Assembly (NCBI RefSeq): GCF_002215215.1
Contig: NZ_CP018632.1
Span: 7,374,501-7,438,500, forward strand
Source of the DNA: Granulosicoccus antarcticus IMCC3135
Lineage (GTDB): Bacteria > Pseudomonadota > Gammaproteobacteria > Granulosicoccales > Granulosicoccaceae
Direction of reading: 5' to 3'
DNA: 64,000 nucleotides
Shown here: positions 16,799 to 25,997 of the stretch, one piece after another
How positions within the stretch are numbered: the stretch's first letter is position 1
Layout: the number at the start of each line of letters is the position of its first letter
Made by a program: the position numbers and the translations under genes
The notes under the pieces: model-generated
The model's database searches: none
Seen by the model: only the letters and a program-made list of their open reading frames with translations
What the model was told of the DNA's origin: nothing

Positions 16799-19057
16799 TC
16801 AGCTTGCCCGACTATGCAACAAGGTTATGTTTGGTGGTGCTGAGGGAAGCGGAAAACAGGCCACTGAATTTTTGCCATGTGTCTTTGCATAGTACATGGC
16901 GACATCAGCATTCTTGATCAGTTGTCGCGAACTATCAGCATGTCCGGGAAAAAGTGCGCAACCAATGCTGACCGATATCTGATGTGTCAATGAATCGATG
17001 AGGTAAGGTCGTGCCAGCTCGAGCAGTAACTGCTCCGCCATTTCGATGACCCTGTCAATATTTTCATGACCTATCAGGATCAGGGTAAATTCGTCGCCGC
17101 CAAGGCGCGCCAGTCGACCCTGCCCATCCGACATTTTTGCAACGCTGTCACGCAGCCTCTGAGCCACTTGTTGCAACAGTTGATCACCGGCATCATGCCC
17201 CGCCGAATCATTCACAAATTTGAAGCCATCCAGGTCCATGAACATCAGGGCCAGTGGTGTGTTTTTCATGCACAACTTGTCGAGCTCAGACTGAAAATGG
17301 CCGCGATTGGGCAAGTTGGTCAGCGAGTCGAAATGAGCCAGCTTCTGCAGCCGTTGGTTGGCAGCCGTCAGACGCTCAGTTTGATATTCGAGTTTGCCTA
17401 TATTGAAATGATTGCGCATCGCATTACCGATACTGTTCGCTGCACTGTTCAGATCAAGATGTTCGATTCCAGTCGGATCTATCAGCAAATACCCGAACTG
17501 CTGATTACCAGCATAGATAGGGTTCAGGACGAAGGTTCTTCTAGCCAGTTCTGACAAATGCTCATCCGGCAGCAACTGACTGATCGGGAACTCTGCTGAT
17601 TCAGAGCTTGATACCAGACCTCCCAGGTAGCTGTGCACGAGTGTGGCCCGCGTATCAGGCTGCGTACCAGCATTGCAGTATCGCACCAGAAAGAGACGTG
17701 CAGGCTCCAGAGCCTGCATCCACCACGACATGGTTTCAAGCAAGCCGGCCTGATCCGAGCAGGAACTCATGCGTAGCTGCATGGCTGCCCGCAAACCTTG
17801 CTGCCGCCGCACCTGGTATTCCCGTTCCACGCTCAGCGCCCATATTCGTTCACGCGCTTTTGCCAGAGCAAACAGTATTCTCATACTCGCCTGGGCAGAG
17901 CTTTCTTGTGCAGACAAGGCGATTGTCAGCGTCTCGATACGATCGCAGACATTGTTCCACCAGTGGTTATTATGATAACCAGAACCTCGCTCCAGCATGC
18001 CTTCGATGCACTCAGAGACAGCCAGCGAACCGGTGTCCATGGTCTCCCAGAGTGCCGTACACAGCTTCTCCAGATCCAGTGTTTCAGGTGTTGGCAAACC
18101 CGTCATTGCCGAATGTAACCAAGCTGATATCGAGGCTTGATCCGACAGTTGCAGCCGCACCGCTCTGATGACTTTCGATTGGGTAGAGGCCCGTGGAATG
18201 AATTCGCTGTCCACCCACTGGTGACTAACACCCTTCACGCTCTGTGTCGGCACATCCTGGTCCGAATCGGCGATCCGATCCAGTAGCTGACTCACGGATA
18301 CTCTGACCAGTTCGTCAAATGGCTGCCTGACCGTACTGATGGCAGGTGAATTTCTGGTTGCATCCTGTGTATCGTCAAATCCTGTTATGGCGATATCCTC
18401 TGGAATGACAAAGCCTGCCACCATGACGGCTCTGGCGGCGCTCAATGCCATGATGTCATTGGCAGCCACAAAGGTATCAACATCAGGGCGTAGCCGTAGC
18501 AATGCCGAGACAGCCCGATAAGTATCGAATGCATCAAAGTTACCTTCGATCATCAATTCTTCGTCCACAACATGACCATGCTGCTTCAACATCGTACGAA
18601 AGATATTTTCACGATGCAGCGAATACGGATCGCCTGCAAATCCTCTTATGAATGCAAGGCGACGGCAATCTCGATGGCTTAGCAGATGCTGCATGAGCTT
18701 GGTCATACCCGTTGCATCATTGACCATTACGCTGTCAAAACCTTCAACCTGCAGACCAAGACTGACCATTGGTACAGGGAAACTTGCCAGGAATTCTCTC
18801 AGTTCATCATCCTTCAACCGCTGTCCGAGGGTACCGGAAAGACAGATGACGCCTTTGATTTCCAGACGATTAGCCAGCGAATAGATGGAGTTGCAGACCG
18901 ACGCTATACCCAGCTGCTGTCCGGCAATGCACAGCGTGCCATAGCCATACTCGACCAACCGCTCTGCAACCGAGTCAACCAGACCTTTGCGATAATCCAC
19001 GTATTCGTCCGTCAACAGGACAATTGTCCCACAGGCCGGATGGATTGAAGATTTCAT
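16799..19057 (-). CDS. LacI-type sugar-binding domain fused to a GGDEF diguanylate cyclase
   Basis: 752 residues. Residues 1-280 resemble the effector domain of LacI/XylR regulators: GTIVLLTDEYVDY, GVICLSG, RRLAFIRG, DTFVAANDIMALSAARA and ITGFDDTQDA, but no DNA-binding helix-turn-helix precedes it. A middle part of about 300 residues has no motif I recognise, with a helical charged stretch near 565. The C-terminal GGDEF domain (about 580-735) has DSLTNLPNRGHF, MDLDGFKFVND and an intact RLGGDEF, so cyclase activity is likely. The inhibitory RxxD site five residues before GGDEF is absent. There is no signal peptide, so the sugar-type ligand would be sensed in the cytoplasm. ATG at 19057 is preferred to a TTG six bases upstream. 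Confidence 0.85.
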   Translation of the reverse strand: MKSSIHPACGTIVLLTDEYVDYRKGLVDSVAERLVEYGYGTLCIAGQQLGIASVCNSIYSLANRLEIKGVICLSGTLGQRLKDDELREFLASFPVPMVSLGLQVEGFDSVMVNDATGMTKLMQHLLSHRDCRRLAFIRGFAGDPYSLHRENIFRTMLKQHGHVVDEELMIEGNFDAFDTYRAVSALLRLRPDVDTFVAANDIMALSAARAVMVAGFVIPEDIAITGFDDTQDATRNSPAISTVRQPFDELVRVSVSQLLDRIADSDQDVPTQSVKGVSHQWVDSEFIPRASTQSKVIRAVRLQLSDQASISAWLHSAMTGLPTPETLDLEKLCTALWETMDTGSLAVSECIEGMLERGSGYHNNHWWNNVCDRIETLTIALSAQESSAQASMRILFALAKARERIWALSVEREYQVRRQQGLRAAMQLRMSSCSDQAGLLETMSWWMQALEPARLFLVRYCNAGTQPDTRATLVHSYLGGLVSSSESAEFPISQLLPDEHLSELARRTFVLNPIYAGNQQFGYLLIDPTGIEHLDLNSAANSIGNAMRNHFNIGKLEYQTERLTAANQRLQKLAHFDSLTNLPNRGHFQSELDKLCMKNTPLALMFMDLDGFKFVNDSAGHDAGDQLLQQVAQRLRDSVAKMSDGQGRLARLGGDEFTLILIGHENIDRVIEMAEQLLLELARPYLIDSLTHQISVSIGCALFPGHADSSRQLIKNADVAMYYAKTHGKNSVACFPLPSAPPNITLLHSRAS

Positions 19058-19200
19058 GGGCAACTAATCGACCCGGGGTTTCTGTCTGTTCATCGTTTAT
19101 AGCTAGCGGCACATTCGTGAAAGGGTTGAGAAACAAGGCCCGTCTGCCATACCAATCGACATGTAATTTCTACAAGCTGACGACTCATTACGAAGCTGCC

Positions 19201-20037
19201 TTAGAAAACTTCGACTTCCAGGTTGATACTGAAGGCTGCCTCCACCCCATCATCAAACGAATTCCAGGGATTGACGACTTTACTGTTAACGCTGGCCTCG
19301 TATTTGAACTTGAGGGCGACAGGTCCCCGCACTCGCCAGGACAGGGATGTCTCGGCCTCGGAAAACCGATTCTCACCACCAAAGTCTGAATCCAGTGCAA
19401 GCGCCACAGACACCGTCTCACTCAGTGTGCGCTTCAAACGTAAACCGAAATAACCGATCGCGCCCTCCTCCGAAGCTGCAGCTACCTGATCAAGTTTTTT
19501 ACGTCCTATGCCAAATGCTGCGCTGAGATAGTGAGTCCGTGTCTTCCACAACTTATAACCCAATCCCGCCACCTGACGGCTTGCCAACTTGATGCCGGCC
19601 GGCTCGTTGATATCCGCATCCACAAGGGCGAACGCATAATATATTGGAGAAAAGAACCAGCGAGGTTGCGCACTGATGAATCGTCGATTGTTGGTCGTCG
19701 TCCTGACCTCATCAGTGACCGGAACACCCTGGCTATTAAGAACCTCCTTGCCCTCGGCATCGCGTCGTGACACCCGCGCCGTGTTGGCGCTGTGATGCAA
19801 TCGTGCGCTCACTTCATGCTCTGCGTGCTTGCCTCGATAGGTAAAATCGGTACGCACCGATACGGCACTCGAATCGGTTGCCCCGAAAGAGGCTTCCGCA
19901 CCCAGTTGTACCTGGCCATCCCAACCTTGTTCAAGGTCCTTGGGAATGTAATACGATTGCGCTGCCGCACCGTGCATGAGGACACAGAACAACACTCCGG
20001 CCAGACTGGCGGCAAGACGGCTACAGGGTCGAGACAT
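19201..20037 (-). CDS. DUF481 family outer-membrane beta-barrel
   Basis: 278 residues. A cleavable signal peptide (LAASLAGVLFCVLMHGAAA) is followed by a barrel of alternating strands with YdiY/DUF481 features: WDGQVQLGAEASFG, RTDFTYRGKHAEHEV, GLGYKLWKT and a C-terminal strand ending in Phe, the BAM recognition residue. The insert RDAEGKEVLNSQGVPV is a likely loop. AGGGGG stands before the ATG. Function unknown; salt-induced in some relatives. It is separated from the GGDEF gene by about 140 bases on the same strand. Confidence 0.82.
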   Translation of the reverse strand: MSRPCSRLAASLAGVLFCVLMHGAAAQSYYIPKDLEQGWDGQVQLGAEASFGATDSSAVSVRTDFTYRGKHAEHEVSARLHHSANTARVSRRDAEGKEVLNSQGVPVTDEVRTTTNNRRFISAQPRWFFSPIYYAFALVDADINEPAGIKLASRQVAGLGYKLWKTRTHYLSAAFGIGRKKLDQVAAASEEGAIGYFGLRLKRTLSETVSVALALDSDFGGENRFSEAETSLSWRVRGPVALKFKYEASVNSKVVNPWNSFDDGVEAAFSINLEVEVF

Positions 20038-20211
20038 TGAGCCCCCTGGATTGTGGGTATCGAGCAGGCGACTTCATGTGTTGGCAAAATCACCGACAAT
20101 TGCTATTGCCGAATAAGTAACAATTTCCACGCCATGCCCGTGCGAGCAAGTGACCGATATCGGCCAAATTACCTGCTCTCAGATCACATTTTCGATACCT
20201 GGCTGACGTTC

Positions 20212-20625
20212 TCAGCCATTCGAGCCCAGCAGGCGCGCATGATCGATTTTGGTACAACGATCCATAACCACTTGCAAGCCTGCAGCCTCTGCCATGTCTC
20301 GGGCTTTCTCATTGACTACACCCAGCTGCATCCACAGAACGCGGGCCCGGATTGCGATAGCTTCGACCGCCAACGCTTCCATCTCCTCAGAGCGGCGGAA
20401 ACAGTCGACCATATCGACCGTCACGGGGATATCGCTGAGTGTGGGATAGCTTTGTTGCCCCAGCACTTCATCAATGGTCGGGTTAACGGGGATGATGGTG
20501 TAACCGTGATGCAGCAGATAACTGGCAACACCATAACTGGCACGATGCGGCTTGTTCGACAAACCGACGACAGCAATGGTTCTGCAGCTTTCAAGAATTT
20601 CCTGCAGCCTGTTCGTATCGTTCAT
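20212..20625 (-). CDS. CoA-binding (YccU-like) protein
   Basis: 137 residues, the usual length. The Rossmann-like CoA-binding domain shows TIAVVGLSNKPHRASYGVA, YTIIPVNPTIDEVLGQQSYPTL and VDMVDCFRRSEEM, then LWMQLGVVNE and a C-terminal VMDRCTKIDHARL. Small proteins of this family bind CoA or acyl-CoA; no catalytic role is fixed. Its ATG overlaps the stop of the VTT membrane protein (ATGA), so the two are translationally coupled. Confidence 0.9.
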   Translation of the reverse strand: MNDTNRLQEILESCRTIAVVGLSNKPHRASYGVASYLLHHGYTIIPVNPTIDEVLGQQSYPTLSDIPVTVDMVDCFRRSEEMEALAVEAIAIRARVLWMQLGVVNEKARDMAEAAGLQVVMDRCTKIDHARLLGSNG

Positions 20626-21350
20626 CCCTCTTTTCTCCTGCCTGCACTTTCAGGCATCAAATCAATCGTGGCCACGGAGGATTCCTCAACTTGCTGTGCC
20701 AGCACCACCTGCGCCTGCCTGCCGACGAACCAGGCCACGGCAATGGTTGCCAGTAAACCACCCAATACCAACACCCACTGCAGGCCTCCGGTGCCGCTGG
20801 TACCAACCGCCTGCCCCAGGGATCCGATATAGACGTATAACGCCGTTGCCGGCATGATGCCGATCATGGTGGCCAGAGTGAAGGGCACAAAACGGATACT
20901 GGTAACTGAAAACAGGTAATTCTGTACGCCATAGGGAAGTATGGGACTCAATCGCAACAACCCGACCACACGCCAGCCCTGCAGACTGATGACTGTATTC
21001 AGAGCGCTCAGACGAGCATCTCTGGCAATCCATTGATTGACTCGCTCATGGGCCACATAGCGGCCTAGCAAAAAGGCGACACAGGCCGCCAGAGTGGCTG
21101 AAATAATCACCAGCGGGAAGCCCCAGGCGCCATACGCCAGGCCCGCGCTCAGGGTCAATGCGGAGGCCGGCCCCAGCAGAGCAGTTACCAAAACGTACAG
21201 CAAGACAAAAGCGACGATCCCGAGCATCCCCAGGCCTAATATCCAGAGGCGAAACTGCGCTATCCATTCTGCCATGGGCAGTTGCAGCCATAAAAACAGA
21301 ACCAGGCCCAGCAGTACAAGTGCGAAAACAATCTTCCAGCCGATTTTCAC
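20622..21350 (-). CDS. TVP38/TMEM64 (VTT domain, DedA-related) membrane protein
   Basis: 242 residues from a GTG. Membrane spans are near 5-25, 38-60, 75-97, 140-165 and 190-210. The VTT signature is clear: GPASALTLSAGLAYG, FLLGRYVAHE, LRLSPILPYGVQNYLFSVT. VTT/DedA proteins flip lipids such as undecaprenyl phosphate or phospholipids, or support membrane potential; which one applies here cannot be seen. No ATG is available upstream in frame before codon 26. It is first in a two-gene unit with the CoA-binding protein, and its upstream region is shared with the divergent CoA pyrophosphatase. Confidence 0.85.
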   Translation of the reverse strand: MKIGWKIVFALVLLGLVLFLWLQLPMAEWIAQFRLWILGLGMLGIVAFVLLYVLVTALLGPASALTLSAGLAYGAWGFPLVIISATLAACVAFLLGRYVAHERVNQWIARDARLSALNTVISLQGWRVVGLLRLSPILPYGVQNYLFSVTSIRFVPFTLATMIGIMPATALYVYIGSLGQAVGTSGTGGLQWVLVLGGLLATIAVAWFVGRQAQVVLAQQVEESSVATIDLMPESAGRRKEG

Positions 21351-21481
21351 GATGCAAAGGCAATCAGTGTTAATACCCGTAACCGGTCAGGCTGCGTTAT
21401 GGTTAGACAAGCCTCCAGAGAGTTGCGCGCGGACATGTCGATGTGCATGATCAGGAATAAACTCTGTTGTAAACAGTGTGA

Positions 21482-21528
21482 AGAATCATTGATTCTGCGT
21501 AAAACCGAATACGATACCTGCATTCGGT
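21482..21528. promoter_or_regulatory. Two palindromes in the divergent VTT / CoA-pyrophosphatase intergenic region
   Basis: AGAATC-ATT-GATTCT (21482-21496) is a perfect 15-base palindrome, followed eight bases later by ACCGAAT, 11 bases, ATTCGGT (21504-21528). Both lie 45-90 bases before the Nudix start and about 130-180 before the VTT start. Position and symmetry suit operator sites, but no regulator can be named. Confidence 0.4.
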
Positions 21529-21573
21529 ATTTCCAGGGAACGAACTGTCATTTGCGCACACTATACTCACGCT

Positions 21574-22203
21574 ATGCATGACAAATTGACACAGCTTATT
21601 CCACACAACGATGCTGCACTGCATCATGATTCCGACCTGCCTGTAATAAACCCCGGCACCAATCTGCGGCAGGCAGCGGTTTTGATCCCACTCGTTCATT
21701 ACAATCACCACTGGCAGGTTCTGTTCATTCGTCGTGCGCACAATGAGCGTGATCGTCACAGCGGTCAGGTAGCCTTCCCCGGCGGCCGACTGGAAACCTT
21801 CGATGCCTCCCATGAAGCCGCAGCCCTGCGTGAAACTCATGAGGAGATCGGAGTGGCTGCCAACCATATCAAGCTAGTCGGCCGCATTGGTCCTTATATG
21901 ACTATCAGCCACTATCAGGTAACCCCTGTGATCGGCATCATGTCATGGCCAACACCCTTGAAACTGCAATCCTCTGAAGTCGCCCGGGCTTTTCTGATTC
22001 CGCTGAGCTGGTTACGCGACCAACAGAACTTCACCATGCGGGCACGTTCCGAACTGGATGCCAAAAGTGCGCAACGACACCCGATTATCGTCTACAACGA
22101 ATTCGATGGCGAAACGCTCTGGGGAGCGTCCGCACGCATGACCCTTAATTTTCTCAAAGCTCTCGACGATGGCAACATAGCGTTGCCACTGCACGAAAGT
22201 TAA
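21574..22203 (+). CDS. CoA pyrophosphatase (NudL-like Nudix hydrolase)
   Basis: 209 residues. The UPF0035 signature RDRHSGQVAFPGGR precedes the Nudix box GGRLETFD...REThEEIGV (ends RETHEEIGV), which marks CoA diphosphatases that split CoA to 4'-phosphopantetheine and ADP. Downstream YMTISHYQVTPVIG is typical of the same group. Its likely role is housekeeping turnover of oxidised or excess CoA. It diverges from the VTT/CoA-binding pair, so two CoA-related genes stand back to back, which may be chance. Confidence 0.9.
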   Translation: MHDKLTQLIPHNDAALHHDSDLPVINPGTNLRQAAVLIPLVHYNHHWQVLFIRRAHNERDRHSGQVAFPGGRLETFDASHEAAALRETHEEIGVAANHIKLVGRIGPYMTISHYQVTPVIGIMSWPTPLKLQSSEVARAFLIPLSWLRDQQNFTMRARSELDAKSAQRHPIIVYNEFDGETLWGASARMTLNFLKALDDGNIALPLHES

Positions 22204-22205
22204 AG

Positions 22206-22239
22206 GTCCGTGAAATAATCACCTAATCATTTCACGGAC
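22206..22239. terminator. Perfect hairpin between convergent genes, likely bidirectional terminator
   Basis: GTCCGTGAAAT pairs exactly with ATTTCACGGAC across a 12-base loop, starting three bases after the Nudix stop codon and 16 bases before the stop of the malY-like gene on the other strand. No long T run follows, so termination may be weak or the hairpin may protect 3' ends. Confidence 0.65.
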
Positions 22240-22255
22240 TCTGCAGAATCGTGAT

Positions 22256-23413
22256 TCAGTCAGTTTTGAGACTGGCCACAGCCGCCTTCATACGCCTGAG
22301 ACCCTCTTCCAGCGTCGCCCTGGGGCAGGCAAAGTTCAGCCGAATGTATTGTGACTGACCGAACTGCTCGCCGGGGGACAAGCCGACTCCGTGCTCTTCG
22401 AAAAAACCAGCCGTGTCGTTCAATCTCAGACCGGTGGCATCGATCCATGCCAGATAGGTTGCCTGAATGGGCTCCACCACCAGACCCTCTATCGCATTCA
22501 GCTCCTCGCACACATAGGCATAGTTAGCCGCCAGATAATCCAGCAACTCGGCACGCCAGGGCCCGCCATCGCGATAAGCGGCCAGCGTTGCACAATACGC
22601 CAATGGTGGCACCCCGGTAACCATCGATTGTGAACTCGTTACAAAACGCTTGCGCAGCTCAGGGTTACTGATGATGGCGAAGGAACAGTTGAGCCCGGCA
22701 ATATTCCAGGTTTTGCTGCCGCTCATGAGCGTGACAATGTTATCGGCCATGGCAGGACAGGCGAGCGCCGTCGGATAGTGCTTCGAGTTCTTGTCGATAA
22801 CCAGATCGCAGTGGATTTCGTCAGAGACCATGATGACATCGTGACGCGCACACAGTTCGGCTACCTGGTTCAACTCTTCGGGTGTAAAGACAACGCCTAC
22901 AGGGTTATGCGGTGAGCACATCATCAGCAAACGAGTCTTGTCGTTGAAGGCCGCCTCCATGGCCTGCATGTCAAAGGTCCAGCGCCCTTCGTGCTTATGC
23001 AAAGGTACCCGCACCAGCTCCTGTCGATCAGCATCATGCGAGTCAAAGAAGTGATGATAGATAGGCGGATTAACAACGACCTCATCGCCATCGGCACAGA
23101 ATGCCCGGCAACTGATGGCAAGTCCGGTGACCACTCCTGGCAACCAGACGATCCATTCCGGATCAACATGCCAGTTATATTCATTCTCCAGATGAGCAAT
23201 CACGACATCTGGCAGCTCCTTCGGCGTGAGGGTATAGCCATAGAGTGGATGCTTGATTCGCTCTTCCAGAGCTTGCTGGATTGGCGGTGCCACCATGAAA
23301 TCCATATCAGCCACCCAGAATGGCAAAACATCCCGACCATTGTAGATATCCCACTTCAGGCTGTCCGTTCCTTGACGGGGAGTTACCGTATCAAAATCAT
23401 TCATAGTGCTCAT
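22256..23413 (-). CDS. MalY/PatB family PLP-dependent C-S lyase
   Basis: 385 residues, fold-type I aminotransferase. Marks are WDIYNGRDVLPFWVADMDF at the start, NPPIYHHFFD, SPHNPVGVVFTPEEL, VSDEIHCDLV (PLP-pyridine Asp) and the Schiff-base Lys in SGSKTWNIAGL. MalY/PatB enzymes have cystathionine beta-lyase or cysteine desulfhydrase activity, turning cystathionine or cystine into pyruvate, ammonia and a thiol. The next gene upstream is an EamA exporter on the same strand, with about 75 bases between them; a joint transcript under the divergent MocR regulator is possible. Confidence 0.9.
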   Translation of the reverse strand: MSTMNDFDTVTPRQGTDSLKWDIYNGRDVLPFWVADMDFMVAPPIQQALEERIKHPLYGYTLTPKELPDVVIAHLENEYNWHVDPEWIVWLPGVVTGLAISCRAFCADGDEVVVNPPIYHHFFDSHDADRQELVRVPLHKHEGRWTFDMQAMEAAFNDKTRLLMMCSPHNPVGVVFTPEELNQVAELCARHDVIMVSDEIHCDLVIDKNSKHYPTALACPAMADNIVTLMSGSKTWNIAGLNCSFAIISNPELRKRFVTSSQSMVTGVPPLAYCATLAAYRDGGPWRAELLDYLAANYAYVCEELNAIEGLVVEPIQATYLAWIDATGLRLNDTAGFFEEHGVGLSPGEQFGQSQYIRLNFACPRATLEEGLRRMKAAVASLKTD

Positions 23414-23488
23414 TGTCTGATTAGCTCAACTTTATATAATGGGTAAATCATTCAAGCTTTGGAAAAATCTGCAGCACAGGATAGCAGT

Positions 23489-24409
23489 TCAGGCCACGGC
23501 CACACGTCGGCGCCAACGCGCACCCAGGCCACGACCAACCACCATGAGATTACCCAGCAGCACCAACGCGATGCCAGCCAGCGCCATGGATGTCCACTGA
23601 AAGTCTTCGAACACACTGCTGATAGCCAGTGCCACGAGCGGGAATAAAACGGTTGCATAAGCAGCACGATCGGCGCCGATGCGGCCGACCAGGGTCAGAT
23701 AGGCACCGAAGGCGATAATGGAACCAAAGATGCTCAGGTACAGAAGCGAACCAATATAGTTGGCAGTCCACTCGATATCGAAAGGCACTCCGGAAAACAG
23801 GGCAAAAAGCGCCATCAGCAGCGTACCGTAAGCCATCCCAAAGGCGTTGGTCTGGAGTATTGGCAACCCCTTGGACTGATTTCTGGCCGACAGGATATTG
23901 CCCAGAGAAGCCATGAAGGTGGCCACCAGGCCAATTCCCAAACCCTTCAATACATTACCAGAGGCCGCGGCGGACTCTGCCTGGGAGGCGATGATTTCAT
24001 GCCAGAAAACCAGCGTGATACCGCACAGACCCACCAGAGCACCCAGCAGCACGATGCCTTCCACACGACGTTTAAGGAAGATGGCACCGTTGATGATATT
24101 CATGACGATGACCGAGGAGAAAATGATGGCAACCAGCCCGGAGGTGATCAGGCCTGTACACCAGTAAAACAACAGGTAGTTGGTGCTGAACAGACAGGCT
24201 CCCTGAGCGGCCATAGCCAGGTGCTCCGAGGATGTGAACGACAGGCGGACGCGACGCAATAGACACCAGGCCAGCAATAACAGGGCGGCCAGACCAAAGC
24301 GGTAGACCAGCGACACCGAAGGATCGACAACCCCTAACTGGAATTTGATGGCAAACCAGGTAGACCCCCAGATGAGGACAGTCAACAGATAGAAAGTAGC
24401 GCCTTGCAT
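23489..24409 (-). CDS. EamA/DMT family transporter
   Basis: 306 residues with ten predicted membrane spans in two EamA repeats. Typical phrases are LLTVLIWGSTWFAIKFQLG at the start and FGSIIAFGAYLTLVGRIG near the end of the second repeat. These export amino acids or metabolites. I chose the ATG at 24409, which places the first span at the N-terminus; the frame is open to 24526 but would enter the neighbouring gene. It is divergent from a MocR regulator with about 110 bases between, the common layout for a MocR target. Confidence 0.85.
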   Translation of the reverse strand: MQGATFYLLTVLIWGSTWFAIKFQLGVVDPSVSLVYRFGLAALLLLAWCLLRRVRLSFTSSEHLAMAAQGACLFSTNYLLFYWCTGLITSGLVAIIFSSVIVMNIINGAIFLKRRVEGIVLLGALVGLCGITLVFWHEIIASQAESAAASGNVLKGLGIGLVATFMASLGNILSARNQSKGLPILQTNAFGMAYGTLLMALFALFSGVPFDIEWTANYIGSLLYLSIFGSIIAFGAYLTLVGRIGADRAAYATVLFPLVALAISSVFEDFQWTSMALAGIALVLLGNLMVVGRGLGARWRRRVAVA

Positions 24410-24518
24410 GAGTGTGACCTGCATTTCGGTATGGACAACGAGGGGGCCATCATGGATGATGCAAACCGACAATAACAGATACACATTTTTGAAAATACAA
24501 CCATAACAGTTGAGTGAA

Positions 24519-25967
24519 ATGGCCAATAATCGACAGTTTCTCTACGAAGACGTCGCTCAGTCCGTCACCTGCATGATTAACGATGGCACTCTGAGCCCCG
24601 GCGACAAGGCCCCTTCTCTGCGCATGCTGGGCAAACAGCTGAACGTCAGTGTCGCCACCATCATGCAAGCCTACGAGGAGCTGGAGAAAAACGGCCTGCT
24701 CAAGGCTCGCCCGCAATCGGGCTTCTATGTACAGGCAAGCGCCCCCTTGCCCGACAGCGCGCCGCGCTGGCGCAGTACACAGGCGGCTGCACGCAAAGTC
24801 CAGATCGGTGCACACATGAATGAGGTACTGGCCAGTGCCCGAGTACCGGGCGTCCTGAATCTGGCTATCGCGAACCCTGCCACCGAGTTGCTACCGGTCA
24901 AGGCCTTGAATCGTTCTCTCAAACGAGTCTGTTCTGCACGCGCCACCGAAGCGTTGAGCTATGCCCCTATAGAAGGTATGCCAGAGTTGCGCAGCAGCAT
25001 CGCCCGACGCTCGATTCATCTGGAACATCCGGTTAATCCCGACTCGGTATTGATTACCACCGGTGCAACCGAAGCGTTATCGCTGTGTCTGCGGGCCGTG
25101 GCCAAGGCCGGGGATATTATCGCGGTCGAATCACCTGCCTATTTCGGGGTACTGCAAATGATCGAAAGCCTGGGGATGCTGGCACTGGAGATCGATACGG
25201 ACCCGGTCGATGGGCTGCGACCCGATGCGTTGGAAACGGTGGTGGAACGAGAACAGATTGCAGCGGTGGTCTCAGTTGGTACATTCAACAATCCGACCGG
25301 TAGCGTGGTGCCACGGGCGGCACGCGAACAGATAGTCACGCTACTTGCCGAACACAACATTCCACTGATTGAAGATGATATCTATGGCGAACTGTATCTG
25401 GGACAACAGAAACCGCTACCGTACAAGGCATTTGACAAGACTGGCCAGGTCATGACCTGCAGCGGGTTTTCCAAAACCATCGCCCCTGGCTATCGGGTTG
25501 GCTGGATTGTCGCTGATCGTTATCTACCCGAATTGAAAGATCTGAAGCTGATCAGCTCGTCGTCAACACCCACACTGACCCAGATGACGATGGCCGATTT
25601 TCTGGCCGATGGACGCTACGATCGTCATCTGACCCGCCTGCGACGCGCCTGCCGGGAACAGTTGCAGGTTACCCGGCGTGCGGTGCAGACACACTTCCCT
25701 GTGGGCACGCGTATCAGTGAACCTACCGGTGGCTACGTTCTGTGGATACAGCTGCCACGCGGCATGGACGCCAATCAACTTTATCGCGATGCCATTGCCG
25801 AGAACATCAGTATCACGCCCGGCGCTCTGTTCTCCAGCACTGGCAAGTTTCGCAATTTTCTGCGACTCTGCGCAGGCCAGCCCTTCAGCGATGAAATCGC
25901 CCGTGGCATACAACGTCTGGGCCAACTTGCCGAGCGGCAACGAACCCTGAAAAACCCGATACAATAA
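24519..25967 (+). CDS. MocR/PdxR-type GntR regulator with aminotransferase-like domain
   Basis: 482 residues. The N-terminal winged helix (LYEDVAQSVTCMINDGTLSPGDKAPSLRMLG, read as residues 8-70) is of GntR type; the rest is a fold-type I PLP domain with PAYFGVLQMIESLG, FNNPTGSVV, IEDDIYGELY and the PLP Lys in SGFSKTIAPGYRVGWI. MocR proteins sense PLP or PLP-amino acid adducts and usually control a neighbouring transporter or PLP-related gene. An ATG at 24519 with GAGTG before it is preferred over a TTG at 24510. The divergent EamA gene, perhaps with the malY-like gene, is the likely target. Confidence 0.9.
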   Translation: MANNRQFLYEDVAQSVTCMINDGTLSPGDKAPSLRMLGKQLNVSVATIMQAYEELEKNGLLKARPQSGFYVQASAPLPDSAPRWRSTQAAARKVQIGAHMNEVLASARVPGVLNLAIANPATELLPVKALNRSLKRVCSARATEALSYAPIEGMPELRSSIARRSIHLEHPVNPDSVLITTGATEALSLCLRAVAKAGDIIAVESPAYFGVLQMIESLGMLALEIDTDPVDGLRPDALETVVEREQIAAVVSVGTFNNPTGSVVPRAAREQIVTLLAEHNIPLIEDDIYGELYLGQQKPLPYKAFDKTGQVMTCSGFSKTIAPGYRVGWIVADRYLPELKDLKLISSSSTPTLTQMTMADFLADGRYDRHLTRLRRACREQLQVTRRAVQTHFPVGTRISEPTGGYVLWIQLPRGMDANQLYRDAIAENISITPGALFSSTGKFRNFLRLCAGQPFSDEIARGIQRLGQLAERQRTLKNPIQ

Positions 25968-25997
25968 ACCGCTTGTACTGACCCTGGGGAAAAGCCT

